Positions 34,101 through 42,507 of a DNA stretch of 64,000 nucleotides are shown piece by piece. Origin of the DNA: Flavobacteriaceae bacterium (GTDB lineage: Bacteria; Bacteroidota; Bacteroidia; Flavobacteriales; Flavobacteriaceae); assembly GCA_028279515.1 (NCBI GenBank), contig JANQNQ010000008.1, positions 496,001-560,000 of the forward strand, read 5' to 3'. The notes under the pieces were generated by a model. It saw only the letters and a list, made by a program, of their open reading frames with translations. It searched no databases and was not told the DNA's origin. A program made the translations under genes and the position numbers. Position 1 is the stretch's first letter; each line of letters starts with the position of its first letter.

Positions 34101-35348
34101 GTTTGATAGCATGACTGCATAATCTTCGTTCCCAGAATTATTGGGTTGACCTGAAGCCCAATTCTCATACCCATCGTTTTCTGAACCCGCGTACCAAAGA
34201 AAGTTGCCTTCTATAAATCGATCGGTATATCCCAATAATACCTGAACATTCGTTTCGTCAGTTACAAAGTTTATTGATTCTCTAAGCCAATCATTATGGT
34301 CTTGGTCTATAACGGTGACTAAATTACCGCCAACGGCGAATGCTTCATCAAATCCATCTTCAAGTGCTATGGTGTTATCTGACAGGTAATAGTTACGTAC
34401 ATCTCCATCAGGATCGGTATACAACCCTAAGTGTGTAAATCCTGCCGGGGTCTCTACCGTACAATCGTCAACAGTTGGTGTATCGTAATTTACAATGGCG
34501 GGATTTGGGAAATCAGGGTCGACATCTACTGTAATATCATCTGGGCAGCTCAATACTGGATCTTGGCCGTCTGTAATAAAAACTGTGGTAGTGCAAGCCG
34601 CATTTTGCCCTGAGGTATCCTGAATGATAAGGGTCACGTCCTGAGGCCCCACATCATCACAATCGAAAGATGAAGGATTGATAGAACGTATGAGTACGGA
34701 CTCTCCATCTGAAGGACCGCTACCGGCACTAACCTGGCTGAAAGAAACATTTACCGTTCCGTTTGCACCTAAGGCAAATGAACGGCCTTCACGACATGTT
34801 ACATATGGGCTTTGATCTACCCAATTAACACGAAAACGCAAATCGACCGCACCGCCGACTGCATTTTCCCAGCCACTAGTACTTTCTTCTATCCAGTATA
34901 AAGTACCATCTGGATAAGGATCTGCTGCTCTAAAATTGAAGCCTATATCATCGCCATTGGAAAACACAAACGCAAAAGCGTAGGTTTGTCCTGCTGTTAG
35001 ATTGGACGCACTGGAAAAATCAATAACGTTCTGGCTGGCACCCGATGGCGATGCCGGAAACGTAAAAGTAAAGTCTTCCAATATAGTACTACCTACTGGA
35101 TTAGCTCCTTGTGTCAAGAAAACATTTGCAGTATAAGAGGTAGTGCTTTCATGCCATACCGTTATATTATCAACAATGCCATTGCAATCGGGTGTAAAGG
35201 TTTGATAGAAGGCCCAACGTGTGCCTAGAGGAATAGGTCCATCTACTTCATTTTGATTAATGTTGTTTGGAGTTCCGCAGGTCTGTGCTGAAATTTGAAA
35301 GAAACACAATAGACCCACTAACAGAATTAAAGGGGAATTTGTTTTCAT
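28164..35348 (-). CDS. Giant modular secreted protein (HYR, C-type lectin-like, P-domain, dockerin-like)
   Basis: The 2394-aa protein has a signal peptide (cleavage after ISAQ). In order: an N-terminal ~180-residue domain of unknown type; a HYR repeat near 265 (LSCPDDITVD); a C-type-lectin-like domain at ~310-435 (WASGQPNNSGNEDYAVM, GGWNDLGG); long parallel-beta-like repeats, each opened by LSxGxLTI.D...DDxITLSxDGTTLTI; a proprotein-convertase P-domain-like segment at ~1100-1235; more HYR repeats (ITSCPEDITFELAEG near 1315); a lamin-tail-like segment near 1930; and a dockerin-like end. It is probably a surface or released adhesin. No typical type IX secretion C-terminal domain was recognised. 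It is paralogous to 35689-42327. Confidence 0.85.
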   Translation of the reverse strand: MKTNSPLILLVGLLCFFQISAQTCGTPNNINQNEVDGPIPLGTRWAFYQTFTPDCNGIVDNITVWHESTTSYTANVFLTQGANPVGSTILEDFTFTFPASPSGASQNVIDFSSASNLTAGQTYAFAFVFSNGDDIGFNFRAADPYPDGTLYWIEESTSGWENAVGGAVDLRFRVNWVDQSPYVTCREGRSFALGANGTVNVSFSQVSAGSGPSDGESVLIRSINPSSFDCDDVGPQDVTLIIQDTSGQNAACTTTVFITDGQDPVLSCPDDITVDVDPDFPNPAIVNYDTPTVDDCTVETPAGFTHLGLYTDPDGDVRNYYLSDNTIALEDGFDEAFAVGGNLVTVIDQDHNDWLRESINFVTDETNVQVLLGYTDRFIEGNFLWYAGSENDGYENWASGQPNNSGNEDYAVMLSNGGWNDLGGTVQRRFLVQFSSSATSSVTQTAGLPSGSEFPLGTTTNTFEATDAYGNVGTCSFDVVVNENPFETLVELSNGKLTITDIENDSDDQIILSSDGTTLTISDLVVPTVSGSGVVKIDATTVTVPMSNITNGIEFIGGNGNNSISIDSDISINGDFDIKNINTFTQNGAITITGAFKVSESIALNLTIQRALTAQSFDVTGINSLSDQFPGYPITITGTTNIQTTENVDISLGATAPHSFGGLVSISAEAFYVASSQSLELGTITSTDSVDNPRNEIYVGSGDLTLTADVVTAGDSDLYLRAENTINKPTGTITTDKLVFDGSDNGDTVALFFGDNDINIIEVETGRTMGLIVFNDIDDMEIGLLTIGDASLFAPTMNLTENTNILKTGTGSLTLGTDISTINITNPTNDSVANIEHNAGTLEFFGSTITVEKLDYSGVSGTRTRFLDGNTTFNDVDLSLEFGTLVIQAPVNIGTSGINIEVLDELLIDRFNSVLSGTGTLTGTSTTVEQEGTIAPGNGTTPSVLTVRNIEFNDGVFAPYIDSDSAFDQLNVVGTVTLTDADFLPTGDFSIDDASIGVITLINNDGVDPIVGTFNGLAEGAQVTLPGTSEDFTISYVGGDGNDITLTRESTFAPVISCPPDITLECGTAIGLGVSADTPINIPDNDGTGITSIANVTGIASNFEVIEITVQTAINHTWIGDLAMEVTAPGGESVVLFAESLAESSDLNAAFPITFTDSASVPANDIGETIDNSEAVCQVDNICEYTAMGGTDAFAQLISEINANGSPINGDWTLIIRDQVFQDTGTLVSWQVKIVALNPNPDPTDPAATGTATATDTQGTPTITYSDVLVSGACGNTGTTERTWTATDADGNASTCVQTITITDTTAPQITSCPEDITFELAEGETEATITYDFPEATDNCGDVTITQTAGIASGEVFPEGVTTNTFSITDACGNESVCTFTVSVTLDETLVSIDSDILTIEDVNGGVSDDDITLSDDGTTLTISNLTSPVEVSGGPVLVDDTTVTVDMSLFTGGMLINTKGGTNAVTVATSSATAIDIEGDNTATMELDAINIGDLNIVGFTQITDVGSIITVTGVSTLSASGQIAIDDGEGNHSFGGAINIEAERITITAGANITFSEVTIDATDPLQNFLIASPGTVTLDGNVNITDTNTNLFIASNDGIFQQSGIINKGFLILRGNGSGTAVLDQANTVGAIAVQNPFNADQSAFTNLSFTNATNTFLSDIIVDEFTLTAPQFDLEPDFTLITKNGSGVSNFNADIDINTGTGTAIFNHNAGTINFNGETNDFNGRVTYNGAAGTITNLNSDTSGFPGGGPGVSFTFGVLNATGNVGAGDVLINILDAANFSGATTLMTGLPIIRGEVTTISNDATIRPGGGTTGFDYTFDDLVMNTGATFAPRIVGDGGFDFDRLNVNGTLSLNDANLTPTDGFLAQLAGEIIIINNDGPDPVSGTFNGLPEGSAISFGNYSGFISYVGGDGNDVSLTPDLNNLVPVLISEYQPITLDASAPQTIEFKGPANESFSGVFVIIDGDNSRNGRGVVTDVINISGDFNADGILTVSAPNLTDPTHTAVLANSFSGTVDVTDIDTDNDGVAEDLSSFGAIIYDAVGVSDGGACCPLDVTYGTDFGGVNLPNVGNNPSAIFREGSVGDFYQISTSSGVIFDNNGTAVDASIFDDAPTQNGTFGQINPSRIVVLQPKVYLQGAALNPNSGEEMLMRDDLRAGGHLSTTSPYADSANCTPVVFIPTGSNAIVDWVWIELRDAADNKIVIDGRSALLQRDGDVVDLDGTSPITFGQAASSYYVAIHHRNHLGIISNMAIALSGSTTANVDFTDGTTQTYGTNAQTSFGMPSGILGMWAGNANDEDSDGIKRVIFLNTGAESVEIKQQVLDVSAAESPFGPSVFYKPVGYYVEDINMDGEVIFLNAGNELLFIRDNILAHPGNAVFNSVFYTIIEQMP

Positions 35349-35412
35349 AATTGCTTGATTTTTAGCTTACAACTAATGTATTTCAGAATGAATGGCTAGG
35401 CAGTAAGAACCA

Positions 35413-35443
35413 TTACGTAAAATGTACGTAGTACTACTTATAT
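35413..35443 (-). promoter_or_regulatory. ACGTAGTAC element upstream of the 2394-aa protein gene
   Basis: The stretch contains the palindromes TTACGTAA and GTAGTACTAC and lies 65 bases before the start codon. It matches the element at 42391-42424, which lies 64 bases before the paralogue. It is a probable binding site of a shared regulator; the nearest candidate is the NarL-type regulator at 42508-43158. Confidence 0.6.
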
Positions 35444-35583
35444 CTGAAGGGATTTAGCAATGATCACAGTAGAGACCGCTCTAATGATGTGGGAAAACCC
35501 TCTTTTTGATATGGTAGAAAGTGCATGTTGGCCCATTCAGCATCGAGATGAGTGAATGTACTACAGCACATTGTTTATGCAAC

Positions 35584-35621
35584 TAAAAGGGAATGCCTCG
35601 ACCCGCCCGGCCGAGGCATTC
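35584..35621 (-). terminator. Intrinsic terminator of the 2212-aa secreted protein gene
   Basis: GAATGCCTCG (35591-35600) pairs perfectly with CGAGGCATTC (35612-35621). On the minus strand the stem is followed by CCCTTTTAG, a short T run. It lies in the same place as the terminator of the paralogous gene. Confidence 0.8.
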
Positions 35622-35622
35622 A

Positions 35623-35656
35623 GAAACTTCATCACCCCTTACATTGATAAAGTTTC
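35623..35656 (-). other. Conserved 3'-UTR hairpin
   Basis: GAAACTTCATCA / TGATAAAGTTTC forms the same hairpin as at 28097-28130 with one mismatch in the stem and an identical 10-base loop. Confidence 0.65.
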
Positions 35657-35688
35657 GAAATTGCTATTAAAAAACTAAACAAAGTATC

Positions 35689-38600
35689 TTATGGCATCTG
35701 CGCATTAATTACGTAGAACACTGAGTTGAATACAGCATTCTCTGGATGTGCCAGTACGTTGTCTTTAATAAATAAAAGCTCATTTCCTGCATTGAGGAAG
35801 ATGACCTCTCCGTCCATATTGATGTCTTCATCATAGTATCCTGCTGGTTTATAGAATACTGAGGCGCCAAACGGACTTTCAGCAGCTGATACGTCCAACA
35901 CCGTTTGCTTGATCTTGACAGACTCTGCGCCTGTGTTGAGAAAGATAACCTGCCCATCTTCATTGGCATCTCCCGCCCACATGGCAACAATACCACTAGG
36001 CATACCATAGCTTGTCTGAGCATTGTTGCCAAAGGTGGGGGTAGACCCATCACTGAAATTTACGAACGTTTGAACTCCTGATAGGCCGATAGGGGCGTCG
36101 GTCATAATGCTCAAGTGGTTTCTATGGTGAACGGCTACGTAGTAGTTGCCAGACGGTTGCGCAAAGGTAAGTGTGCCGCTTCCGTTAGTGTCAACAATGT
36201 CTCCATCGCGTTGTAATAGGGCAGAGCGCCCAACTATAATATTGGTGTTATCTGTAGCATCCCGTAATTCAACCCAAACCCAATCTACTATGTTATTATT
36301 AGGTTCTACATCAGAAAATGTACTTGGGTCGGTTGATAGATCTCCATAAGGACTATCCGTTGGTAATAAACCTGCTACACGTAAATCATCGCGCATAAAG
36401 AGCTCTTGACCAGTATTGGGGTTTAAGGCTGCACCCTGTAAATATACTTTAGGTCGAAGCTTGATCACACGTCTTGGATTGATTGCTCCGAAGGTTCCGC
36501 TACCAGCGCGTGGATCTTGATCAAATTCTGAGGGCGCTATGACATTTCCATTGACATCATAGATATTGTCGCCATTGCCGATTATATAGAAATCTCCGGT
36601 ACTTCCATCTCTAAACGCCAAGCGCGGACGGTCGTTTATATTTGGCATATCAACACCGCCTAGATCGCTTCCGTGGGTAAAGCCAACGTCCAGATTTTCG
36701 TCGACGACTCCAATCGCGTCAAAGATGTTTCCTAGGTCGGCAATGTTGTCAGCGGGGCGTGTTTCTTCTCCACCTGTATCAATATCCGTAACGCCTACCT
36801 GTCCGGTAAAAGAGTCTGATAATACAAGCGTGTGTGATGGGGTTACAATCTTTGGAATCGAAACCGTAAGAAGCCCATTGCTGTCGAAGGTGCCAGAAAT
36901 AAAATCGGCGCTTCGTACAAGACCTACCTCTCCACTATCACGATCACCTTCAATAACAATTAAATATCCGCCGAATAATTCTCCAGCTGCACCTGATATT
37001 TCTACCATTTGTGGATTTGGAGCAATGATATTTACATTTTCAGGCTCATATTCGCTGATCAGTACAGGGAGCGTGTTTGTTATCCCTGAAGCAACGGTTA
37101 TGGTCGCTGTACATTGGGCGCTATTTCCATTACCGTCTATTACGGTAAGTGTTACATCGTGGGAACCAATATTTGCAAAGCTGAAGACGATTTGAGAAGA
37201 CCCTTCGATCAACAATTGAGCGATGCCCGCATTGTCGCTAGAACCGCCATCAATATCACTGGCCGAAACCGTAACGTCTGAACCTGGAATTACGTTAACG
37301 GTGATATCCTGGCACACGGCCACTGGATCCACAAAATCCGGAACAATGGTCACGTCATTTCCGTCTCCACCCACATAGCTGATGATTCCTCCATAGCCTG
37401 GAAGTGAGACTGCGCTGCCTTCAGGGTAGCCGTTAAAGGTTCCCACAACGGCATCTGTGCCATCATTGTATATAAGTACAATTTCATTATCATCTGGTTG
37501 AGGTGTAAAACCTCCTATTGGACTAAAAGTCGCATTTGTAAGCGTAAGCGTACCACTAACTTCAATGCTGTCGTAGCTAGTATCACTCTCAATTAGCGGA
37601 GCAAACGTACTGCCGTTAATTTCGAGATCGGCAAATTTAAGACTGTAAGTGTTTGTGGAACCACCAGGTTGCAGTGTAGCACCTGAGAATAAGGTAGAAG
37701 GTCCTCCCGAAACGAATCCGATACCTTGCACCAAGGTTGTACTTCCAATGAATCTAGCTTCATTTAAGATGCTTATGTTGGAATCACCAATCCAAATAGA
37801 GCCCAGTACATTCAAGTAGCCAAATGTAACGCTCACACCAGGTCCTCCGATAGGTAAATTCGTGATAGTACCGTAAAAATTAGTTATACTCCCCGAGGCG
37901 CCATTATAGGCTAGTCGACCTCCTAAGTCATTGGTAGGACCATTAAAATCTATACTACCTGAATTATGATTGATAGTTGCTGTACCCGTTGCAGAAGAAG
38001 CTGTAACATCTATATTTCCCATGAGAGAAACAACTCCGGTGCCATTTTTGGTAAAGTTGGTATTCTCTGAGAGTTCTATGGTCGTGGCAAACAAGGTCAT
38101 GCCGTTGGTGCTTAGGCTACCAATTTCTATGTCGTCAATATCATTGAATACTATTAGCTCCAGATCAGATAAACCGGCAGTCGCGATTTGATTGACATCA
38201 TTGTCGTTAAAAAAGAACGCTGTTGACGTGTTCGAAGGCCCTGAGTTTAACTCCAAGCGGTCTGCGGTTATAACACCCCCTGGTTGGGTAATGTTACCCG
38301 TGGTGCGCAACCGCAGGTCCGAATTTCCAGCAATATTGACATCTCCAGTAAGGATAATGTTACCGGGGGAAACAGTTAAATCGTTTAGTAAGTTACCACC
38401 ATTAGAAGTGGTAAAATTACCAACGGTAAGGTCGCTTCCAGCTTCAAAATTCAATACCTGACCAGCGTTTAGGGTTACTTCACCCGTGAAGCTGTGTCTC
38501 CCTTGTCCATTCTTAATTTCGATGATATTGTTAGCCGTAAGTTGAGTAGTGCCGCTTATGGTCAATGCAAGTGCCTGATCGGCAATATTGTTAACACCAC

Positions 38601-41600
38601 TTACTTGCAAGTTGTTAGCCGTGAGTTGTCCAAAAGTAAGGTTAAATCCGGTTGCATTTGTAATATTGAAATCCCCACCGATATTGATATGACCGTTTTG
38701 GGTATATCCACTGAGTTCATTCAATGTAATGTCATTATCAGTTCCTGCCAGCGCCAGATCGCTGTTAAAATTGATGGTATTATTTCCTCCTTCGCCTAGG
38801 AAAGTGATTCCAGATGTAATACTACTTATCGGTACCGAGACCGAATTCGCAGTGAGCAACGTTACATCATTAGAGATCCCTACGGGAGAGGTTAGGTTGC
38901 TAATAGTTAATGTAGTTCCATCATTGGATAGGGTAATGTCATCATCAGATGTACCTCCGTTAACATCAGTTATGGTTAATTTTCCGTTGCTTAGTACAAC
39001 CGTTGTTTCTGAAGGAGGTAATAAGGTGACATCGTTTCCATCACCTCCAACATAGCTGATCCTACCATTATAACTTCCGAAGGAAATGTCGCTTCCTTCA
39101 GGTAAATTGTTGAAGGTCCCGTTAACAGGGTCTGTTCCATCATTGTCGATGAGCATGATCTCGAAATCGCTCGGGCTGGATGTGAACCCACCAGTAGGAC
39201 TTAAGGTCGCGTTTGTAAGTGTTACCGTTCCTGCTACTTCCAAAATATCGTAGTCATCGTCGTTCTCAACGGTAGGGGCAAAAGTACCCGAAGATATCTG
39301 CAGATCGTTCGTTGAGATGCTCCTTACATTTCCTATGGTACCGGGAGCGATGGTTGCACCGGTCTCAATGATCGTAGGCCCTCCTCCCAGAGATCCTACA
39401 CCTTTTAACAAGGTGGCTCCTCCAGTAAATCGTGCTTCATTCAAAATATTTGTGAAGACGTCAAGAGAGAATGTTCCAGTTACGTTTAGATATCCGAAAA
39501 ACGGACTGATCCCTTCAGTGCTCAAATTGGTTGTGCCGCTAAAATTTGTGGTGGTGTCTACGACCCCATTATAATCCAGTTTTCCTGTAAGGTCGATAGT
39601 GGTGCCAACAAAGGACAGAGTACCTGCATAATGATTAACAGTGGCTGCATTAGCTGCCCCTGTGCTTGTTGCATCGATATCTCCTGAGAACGTTGCTGTT
39701 CCCGTACCATTCTTGTTGAATACGGTATTTTCTGAAAGTTGAATGGTCGAAGCTGTGATATTTGTAGTTTGATCTACGGACACGGTACCCAACTCCAATG
39801 TATTGGCATCTGTTAAGGTCAAACCTATACCTGGGGTGTTTACATGTATAAGGCCTACAAAGTTGTTTCCGCCATTGTCAAGAACAATATTGACATTTGC
39901 AATGGGTAGAACATTTTGAAAGGTTGTATTTCCGTTGATGGTAATCGGACCGGTCTGTGACATACCACCCGATGAGAAAACGGTTAGATCGTTAAACGCT
40001 GAGGTTCCCACAAAGCTGATGGGTCCGGCAGCGCCTCCACTACCATTGGTTAATTCAAAATCGGTAGCTCCCATATTTACACTATCGATGGTCATTGTTG
40101 ATAGACTATCAACTGTAATGGATAGCACTTTGATCTGGCCAGCAGTGACGTTGGCAAGATCGGCATCTGTAATTTCGAAAGTACCATCGGTTGCATCTGC
40201 TGTAGCAACTCCGAAGAAAGTAGTGTCTTCATCCCTATTTGTTAGACTTAAAATAGTAGTTTCAACACTGTTCGGAATCGAAATATCCGGTGCCGAAACT
40301 CCCAAATTTGTGTTTATGCCATTTAAGAAGGTTTCCGGAATTTCAAATTCACCAGAACCAGCCGTGAACTGTGCGATAAAGTTTCCTGTGTTTATCAATC
40401 GACTTGAAGCGCCTCCTAAAACGTTCACTGAAAGGGTTCCATTGGCTACTATGAAGACGACCCCACTTCCATTAATATTTCCATTAGAACTTATAGCAAC
40501 GTTTCCGCCAGTACTTCTAACAGTTGCATTGGTAAGTGAAATAGTGCCGCTACTAGTTATAGTAATATTTCCTGAAGCAATCAAATCAGTGGTTTGTGTG
40601 TGGCTTTCTACATCATTGACCTGAAAACCGTTATTGCTTCCGCCTAAAGTAAGCGCGTCAGAGAGTGTTACAGAATCTGTACCTCCATTGGCATTCACAA
40701 TAATTCCGTTGGTGATACTTGCCATGGGCACAGTTACCGTATTCGCGTCCACTAGTGTTACTCCCGCTGAAACTTGAACAGGATTCACAAGATTGCCAAT
40801 GGTTAATGTGGTCCCATCGTTTGATAGGGTAATCGAGTCATCAGATGCAGTTTCTATATCGGCAATTGTCAAGGTGCCTCCTGATAGTGAAACATCAGTT
40901 TCATAAGGACTTTCGACTACGGTTACTGTAAAGGAACAGGTACCTGTATTGCCTTCACCATCCATCGCTTCAAATGTATTGGTGGTAGTTCCTACGGGAA
41001 ATACACTTCCAGAAGCCAGACCGGCTGTTTGTGTAATAGCTGCAGAAGACAGCTCCAAAATATAATTACGTGTGGCGTTACTTTTAATATCGTTCCATAA
41101 TCCATCGGTTCGCATAACGGTGTAGTCCTCGTTTCCTGAATTATTAGGCTCGTTTGGAAGGTTCCAATTGGTGTAGGTCGCTGTGGATCCACTGTGCCAT
41201 TCAAACGTATTTTCAACCGAAACATCATTGTATCCGATCATTATTTGAACGTTATACCCGGCATTGTTGGCAGCAGTTCTGATAAAATCGTTCTGTTCTT
41301 GGCTAGTGATGGTGGCGGCAAAGCCTCCTAAAGATTCGGCTTGGGCAAAGGCCTGACCAGCCTGAACCGTATTGTTTGAAATAAAATAGTACTTGCTGTC
41401 CCAATACCCTAAAAAAGTATATCCGCTAGGGGTTTCAATAGAGCAATCCGAATAGTCAATATCCCCATAGTTGACCACTGCTGGGACTCCTGGGTCTGTG
41501 TAGACCGTCATATCTCCAGGACAGGTGAGTACTGGAGGGTTATCATCCGTAATGGTCACTGTTGCCTGACAGGTGCTTGCATTGCCATTTTGATCTCTAA

Positions 41601-42327
41601 CGGTCAATGTTACGGTATTGTCTCCGATATTTGAGCAGTCGAAGGTGCTTGGAGAAACAAAATAAGAGGCAATTCCTGAGTCTGCATCGCTTGAGTTATT
41701 GTTGACATTTACACCCGATATGCTTACCGTTCCGTTGGCGCCAAGGGCTCGTGTGATGTTTCTGCAATTCGCATTGGGTGCTACCTCGTCAAAATAATGA
41801 ATCTGAAACCTCATATCGATGTTTGACGAAGACCAAAAGTCATTATAGAGTCTTTTTCCTCCAGAATAAGGATTCCCAGAGTTGTGAAGTGGCCTGACAT
41901 TATATTCCGAATCATTTTTTAAAATTCGATATCCATATTCTATTCCGGCGGTCAATTGAGGTTTGTCGTCGAATATGACATATTGCTCTGTTCTAGACGA
42001 ACTAAAAGGGACATCCGTGGTTTCGCTTGAAATTAAAACGCGGCTGTCGCTAAACGGATTTCTATATAACTGAACAGTTATCGAAACACCTCCAATAGAA
42101 CCTCCTGTTACATTGGATGTCCAAAAGGAAATACCTTCTAATTTTCCAGAGCATGTGGGTGTAAAAGAGTTTCCGAAGGCAAAATAAAAATCGCTATACC
42201 CAAAACTGGTTCCTCCTGTATTTTGTATGATGTCATTTGTGGCGTCGCATTGTGCGTTACCGTATTGAGTGCTGAAGAAAAGTGCTACCATACTGAGCAC
42301 TAGAACTTTAAGGGGAATTGCTTTCAT
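35689..42327 (-). CDS. Giant modular secreted protein, paralogue (HYR, C-type lectin-like, dockerin-like)
   Basis: The 2212-aa protein starts at MKAIPLK (42327), which gives a proper signal peptide ending at YGNAQ; nine more codons upstream are possible. It has an N-terminal domain like that of the paralogue, a HYR repeat near 266 (LTCPGDMTVYTDP), a C-type-lectin-like domain at ~350-430 (NEPNNSGNEDYTVM, GLWNDIKS), two or more long beta-repeat blocks (near 475 and 1105), another HYR-like unit near 1690, a lamin-tail-like segment near 1750 and a dockerin-like end. It lacks the P-domain of the paralogue. The last ~90 residues (from GDANEDGQVIFLNTG) are the best conserved part of the pair. Probably a surface adhesin. 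Confidence 0.85.
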   Translation of the reverse strand: MKAIPLKVLVLSMVALFFSTQYGNAQCDATNDIIQNTGGTSFGYSDFYFAFGNSFTPTCSGKLEGISFWTSNVTGGSIGGVSITVQLYRNPFSDSRVLISSETTDVPFSSSRTEQYVIFDDKPQLTAGIEYGYRILKNDSEYNVRPLHNSGNPYSGGKRLYNDFWSSSNIDMRFQIHYFDEVAPNANCRNITRALGANGTVSISGVNVNNNSSDADSGIASYFVSPSTFDCSNIGDNTVTLTVRDQNGNASTCQATVTITDDNPPVLTCPGDMTVYTDPGVPAVVNYGDIDYSDCSIETPSGYTFLGYWDSKYYFISNNTVQAGQAFAQAESLGGFAATITSQEQNDFIRTAANNAGYNVQIMIGYNDVSVENTFEWHSGSTATYTNWNLPNEPNNSGNEDYTVMRTDGLWNDIKSNATRNYILELSSAAITQTAGLASGSVFPVGTTTNTFEAMDGEGNTGTCSFTVTVVESPYETDVSLSGGTLTIADIETASDDSITLSNDGTTLTIGNLVNPVQVSAGVTLVDANTVTVPMASITNGIIVNANGGTDSVTLSDALTLGGSNNGFQVNDVESHTQTTDLIASGNITITSSGTISLTNATVRSTGGNVAISSNGNINGSGVVFIVANGTLSVNVLGGASSRLINTGNFIAQFTAGSGEFEIPETFLNGINTNLGVSAPDISIPNSVETTILSLTNRDEDTTFFGVATADATDGTFEITDADLANVTAGQIKVLSITVDSLSTMTIDSVNMGATDFELTNGSGGAAGPISFVGTSAFNDLTVFSSGGMSQTGPITINGNTTFQNVLPIANVNIVLDNGGNNFVGLIHVNTPGIGLTLTDANTLELGTVSVDQTTNITASTIQLSENTVFNKNGTGTATFSGDIDATSTGAANAATVNHYAGTLSFVGTTIDLTGKLDYNGVVDTTTNFSGTTNLSTEGISPFFGYLNVTGTFSLDVFTNILNEARFTGGATLLKGVGSLGGGPTIIETGATIAPGTIGNVRSISTNDLQISSGTFAPTVENDDDYDILEVAGTVTLTNATLSPTGGFTSSPSDFEIMLIDNDGTDPVNGTFNNLPEGSDISFGSYNGRISYVGGDGNDVTLLPPSETTVVLSNGKLTITDVNGGTSDDDITLSNDGTTLTISNLTSPVGISNDVTLLTANSVSVPISSITSGITFLGEGGNNTINFNSDLALAGTDNDITLNELSGYTQNGHINIGGDFNITNATGFNLTFGQLTANNLQVSGVNNIADQALALTISGTTQLTANNIIEIKNGQGRHSFTGEVTLNAGQVLNFEAGSDLTVGNFTTSNGGNLLNDLTVSPGNIILTGDVNIAGNSDLRLRTTGNITQPGGVITADRLELNSGPSNTSTAFFFNDNDVNQIATAGLSDLELIVFNDIDDIEIGSLSTNGMTLFATTIELSENTNFTKNGTGVVSLMGNIDVTASSATGTATINHNSGSIDFNGPTNDLGGRLAYNGASGSITNFYGTITNLPIGGPGVSVTFGYLNVLGSIWIGDSNISILNEARFIGSTTLVQGIGFVSGGPSTLFSGATLQPGGSTNTYSLKFADLEINGSTFAPLIESDTSYDSIEVSGTLTLTNATFSPIGGFTPQPDDNEIVLIYNDGTDAVVGTFNGYPEGSAVSLPGYGGIISYVGGDGNDVTIVPDFVDPVAVCQDITVNVIPGSDVTVSASDIDGGSSDNAGIAQLLIEGSSQIVFSFANIGSHDVTLTVIDGNGNSAQCTATITVASGITNTLPVLISEYEPENVNIIAPNPQMVEISGAAGELFGGYLIVIEGDRDSGEVGLVRSADFISGTFDSNGLLTVSIPKIVTPSHTLVLSDSFTGQVGVTDIDTGGEETRPADNIADLGNIFDAIGVVDENLDVGFTHGSDLGGVDMPNINDRPRLAFRDGSTGDFYIIGNGDNIYDVNGNVIAPSEFDQDPRAGSGTFGAINPRRVIKLRPKVYLQGAALNPNTGQELFMRDDLRVAGLLPTDSPYGDLSTDPSTFSDVEPNNNIVDWVWVELRDATDNTNIIVGRSALLQRDGDIVDTNGSGTLTFAQPSGNYYVAVHHRNHLSIMTDAPIGLSGVQTFVNFSDGSTPTFGNNAQTSYGMPSGIVAMWAGDANEDGQVIFLNTGAESVKIKQTVLDVSAAESPFGASVFYKPAGYYDEDINMDGEVIFLNAGNELLFIKDNVLAHPENAVFNSVFYVINAQMP

Positions 42328-42390
42328 GATTTCTAGTTTGTTAATCATGCACAAGGTATTTTGCAGGGTGTGAGCATCATATAAGCCCCT

Positions 42391-42424
42391 TTACGTAATA
42401 AGTTAGTAGTACTACGTATAGAAG
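42391..42424 (-). promoter_or_regulatory. ACGTAGTAC element upstream of the 2212-aa protein gene
   Basis: TTACGTAA and GTAGTACTAC palindromes 64 bases before the start codon, in the same order and nearly the same spacing as at 35413-35443. The response regulator gene ends 84 bases further upstream. Confidence 0.6.
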
Positions 42425-42507
42425 TGACCTATCTGCGTCTGATGGATTCTAAATGTGAGAAAAGTAGTAAGAAAAAAAGCAGTTGTAAACCTGTCTAAAA
42501 ATGGTTG

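Noticed and set aside
30871-40624. Long open frames on the plus strand opposite the giant secreted protein genes (for example 39935-40624).
   Set aside because: Their translations are low-complexity (V, S, P, T-rich) and mirror the codon pattern of the repeats on the other strand; they have no plausible start context or family.
28164-42327. Repeated DNA inside the giant genes as a CRISPR-like or satellite array.
   Set aside because: The repeats are imperfect, of unequal length and encode protein modules in a continuous frame.
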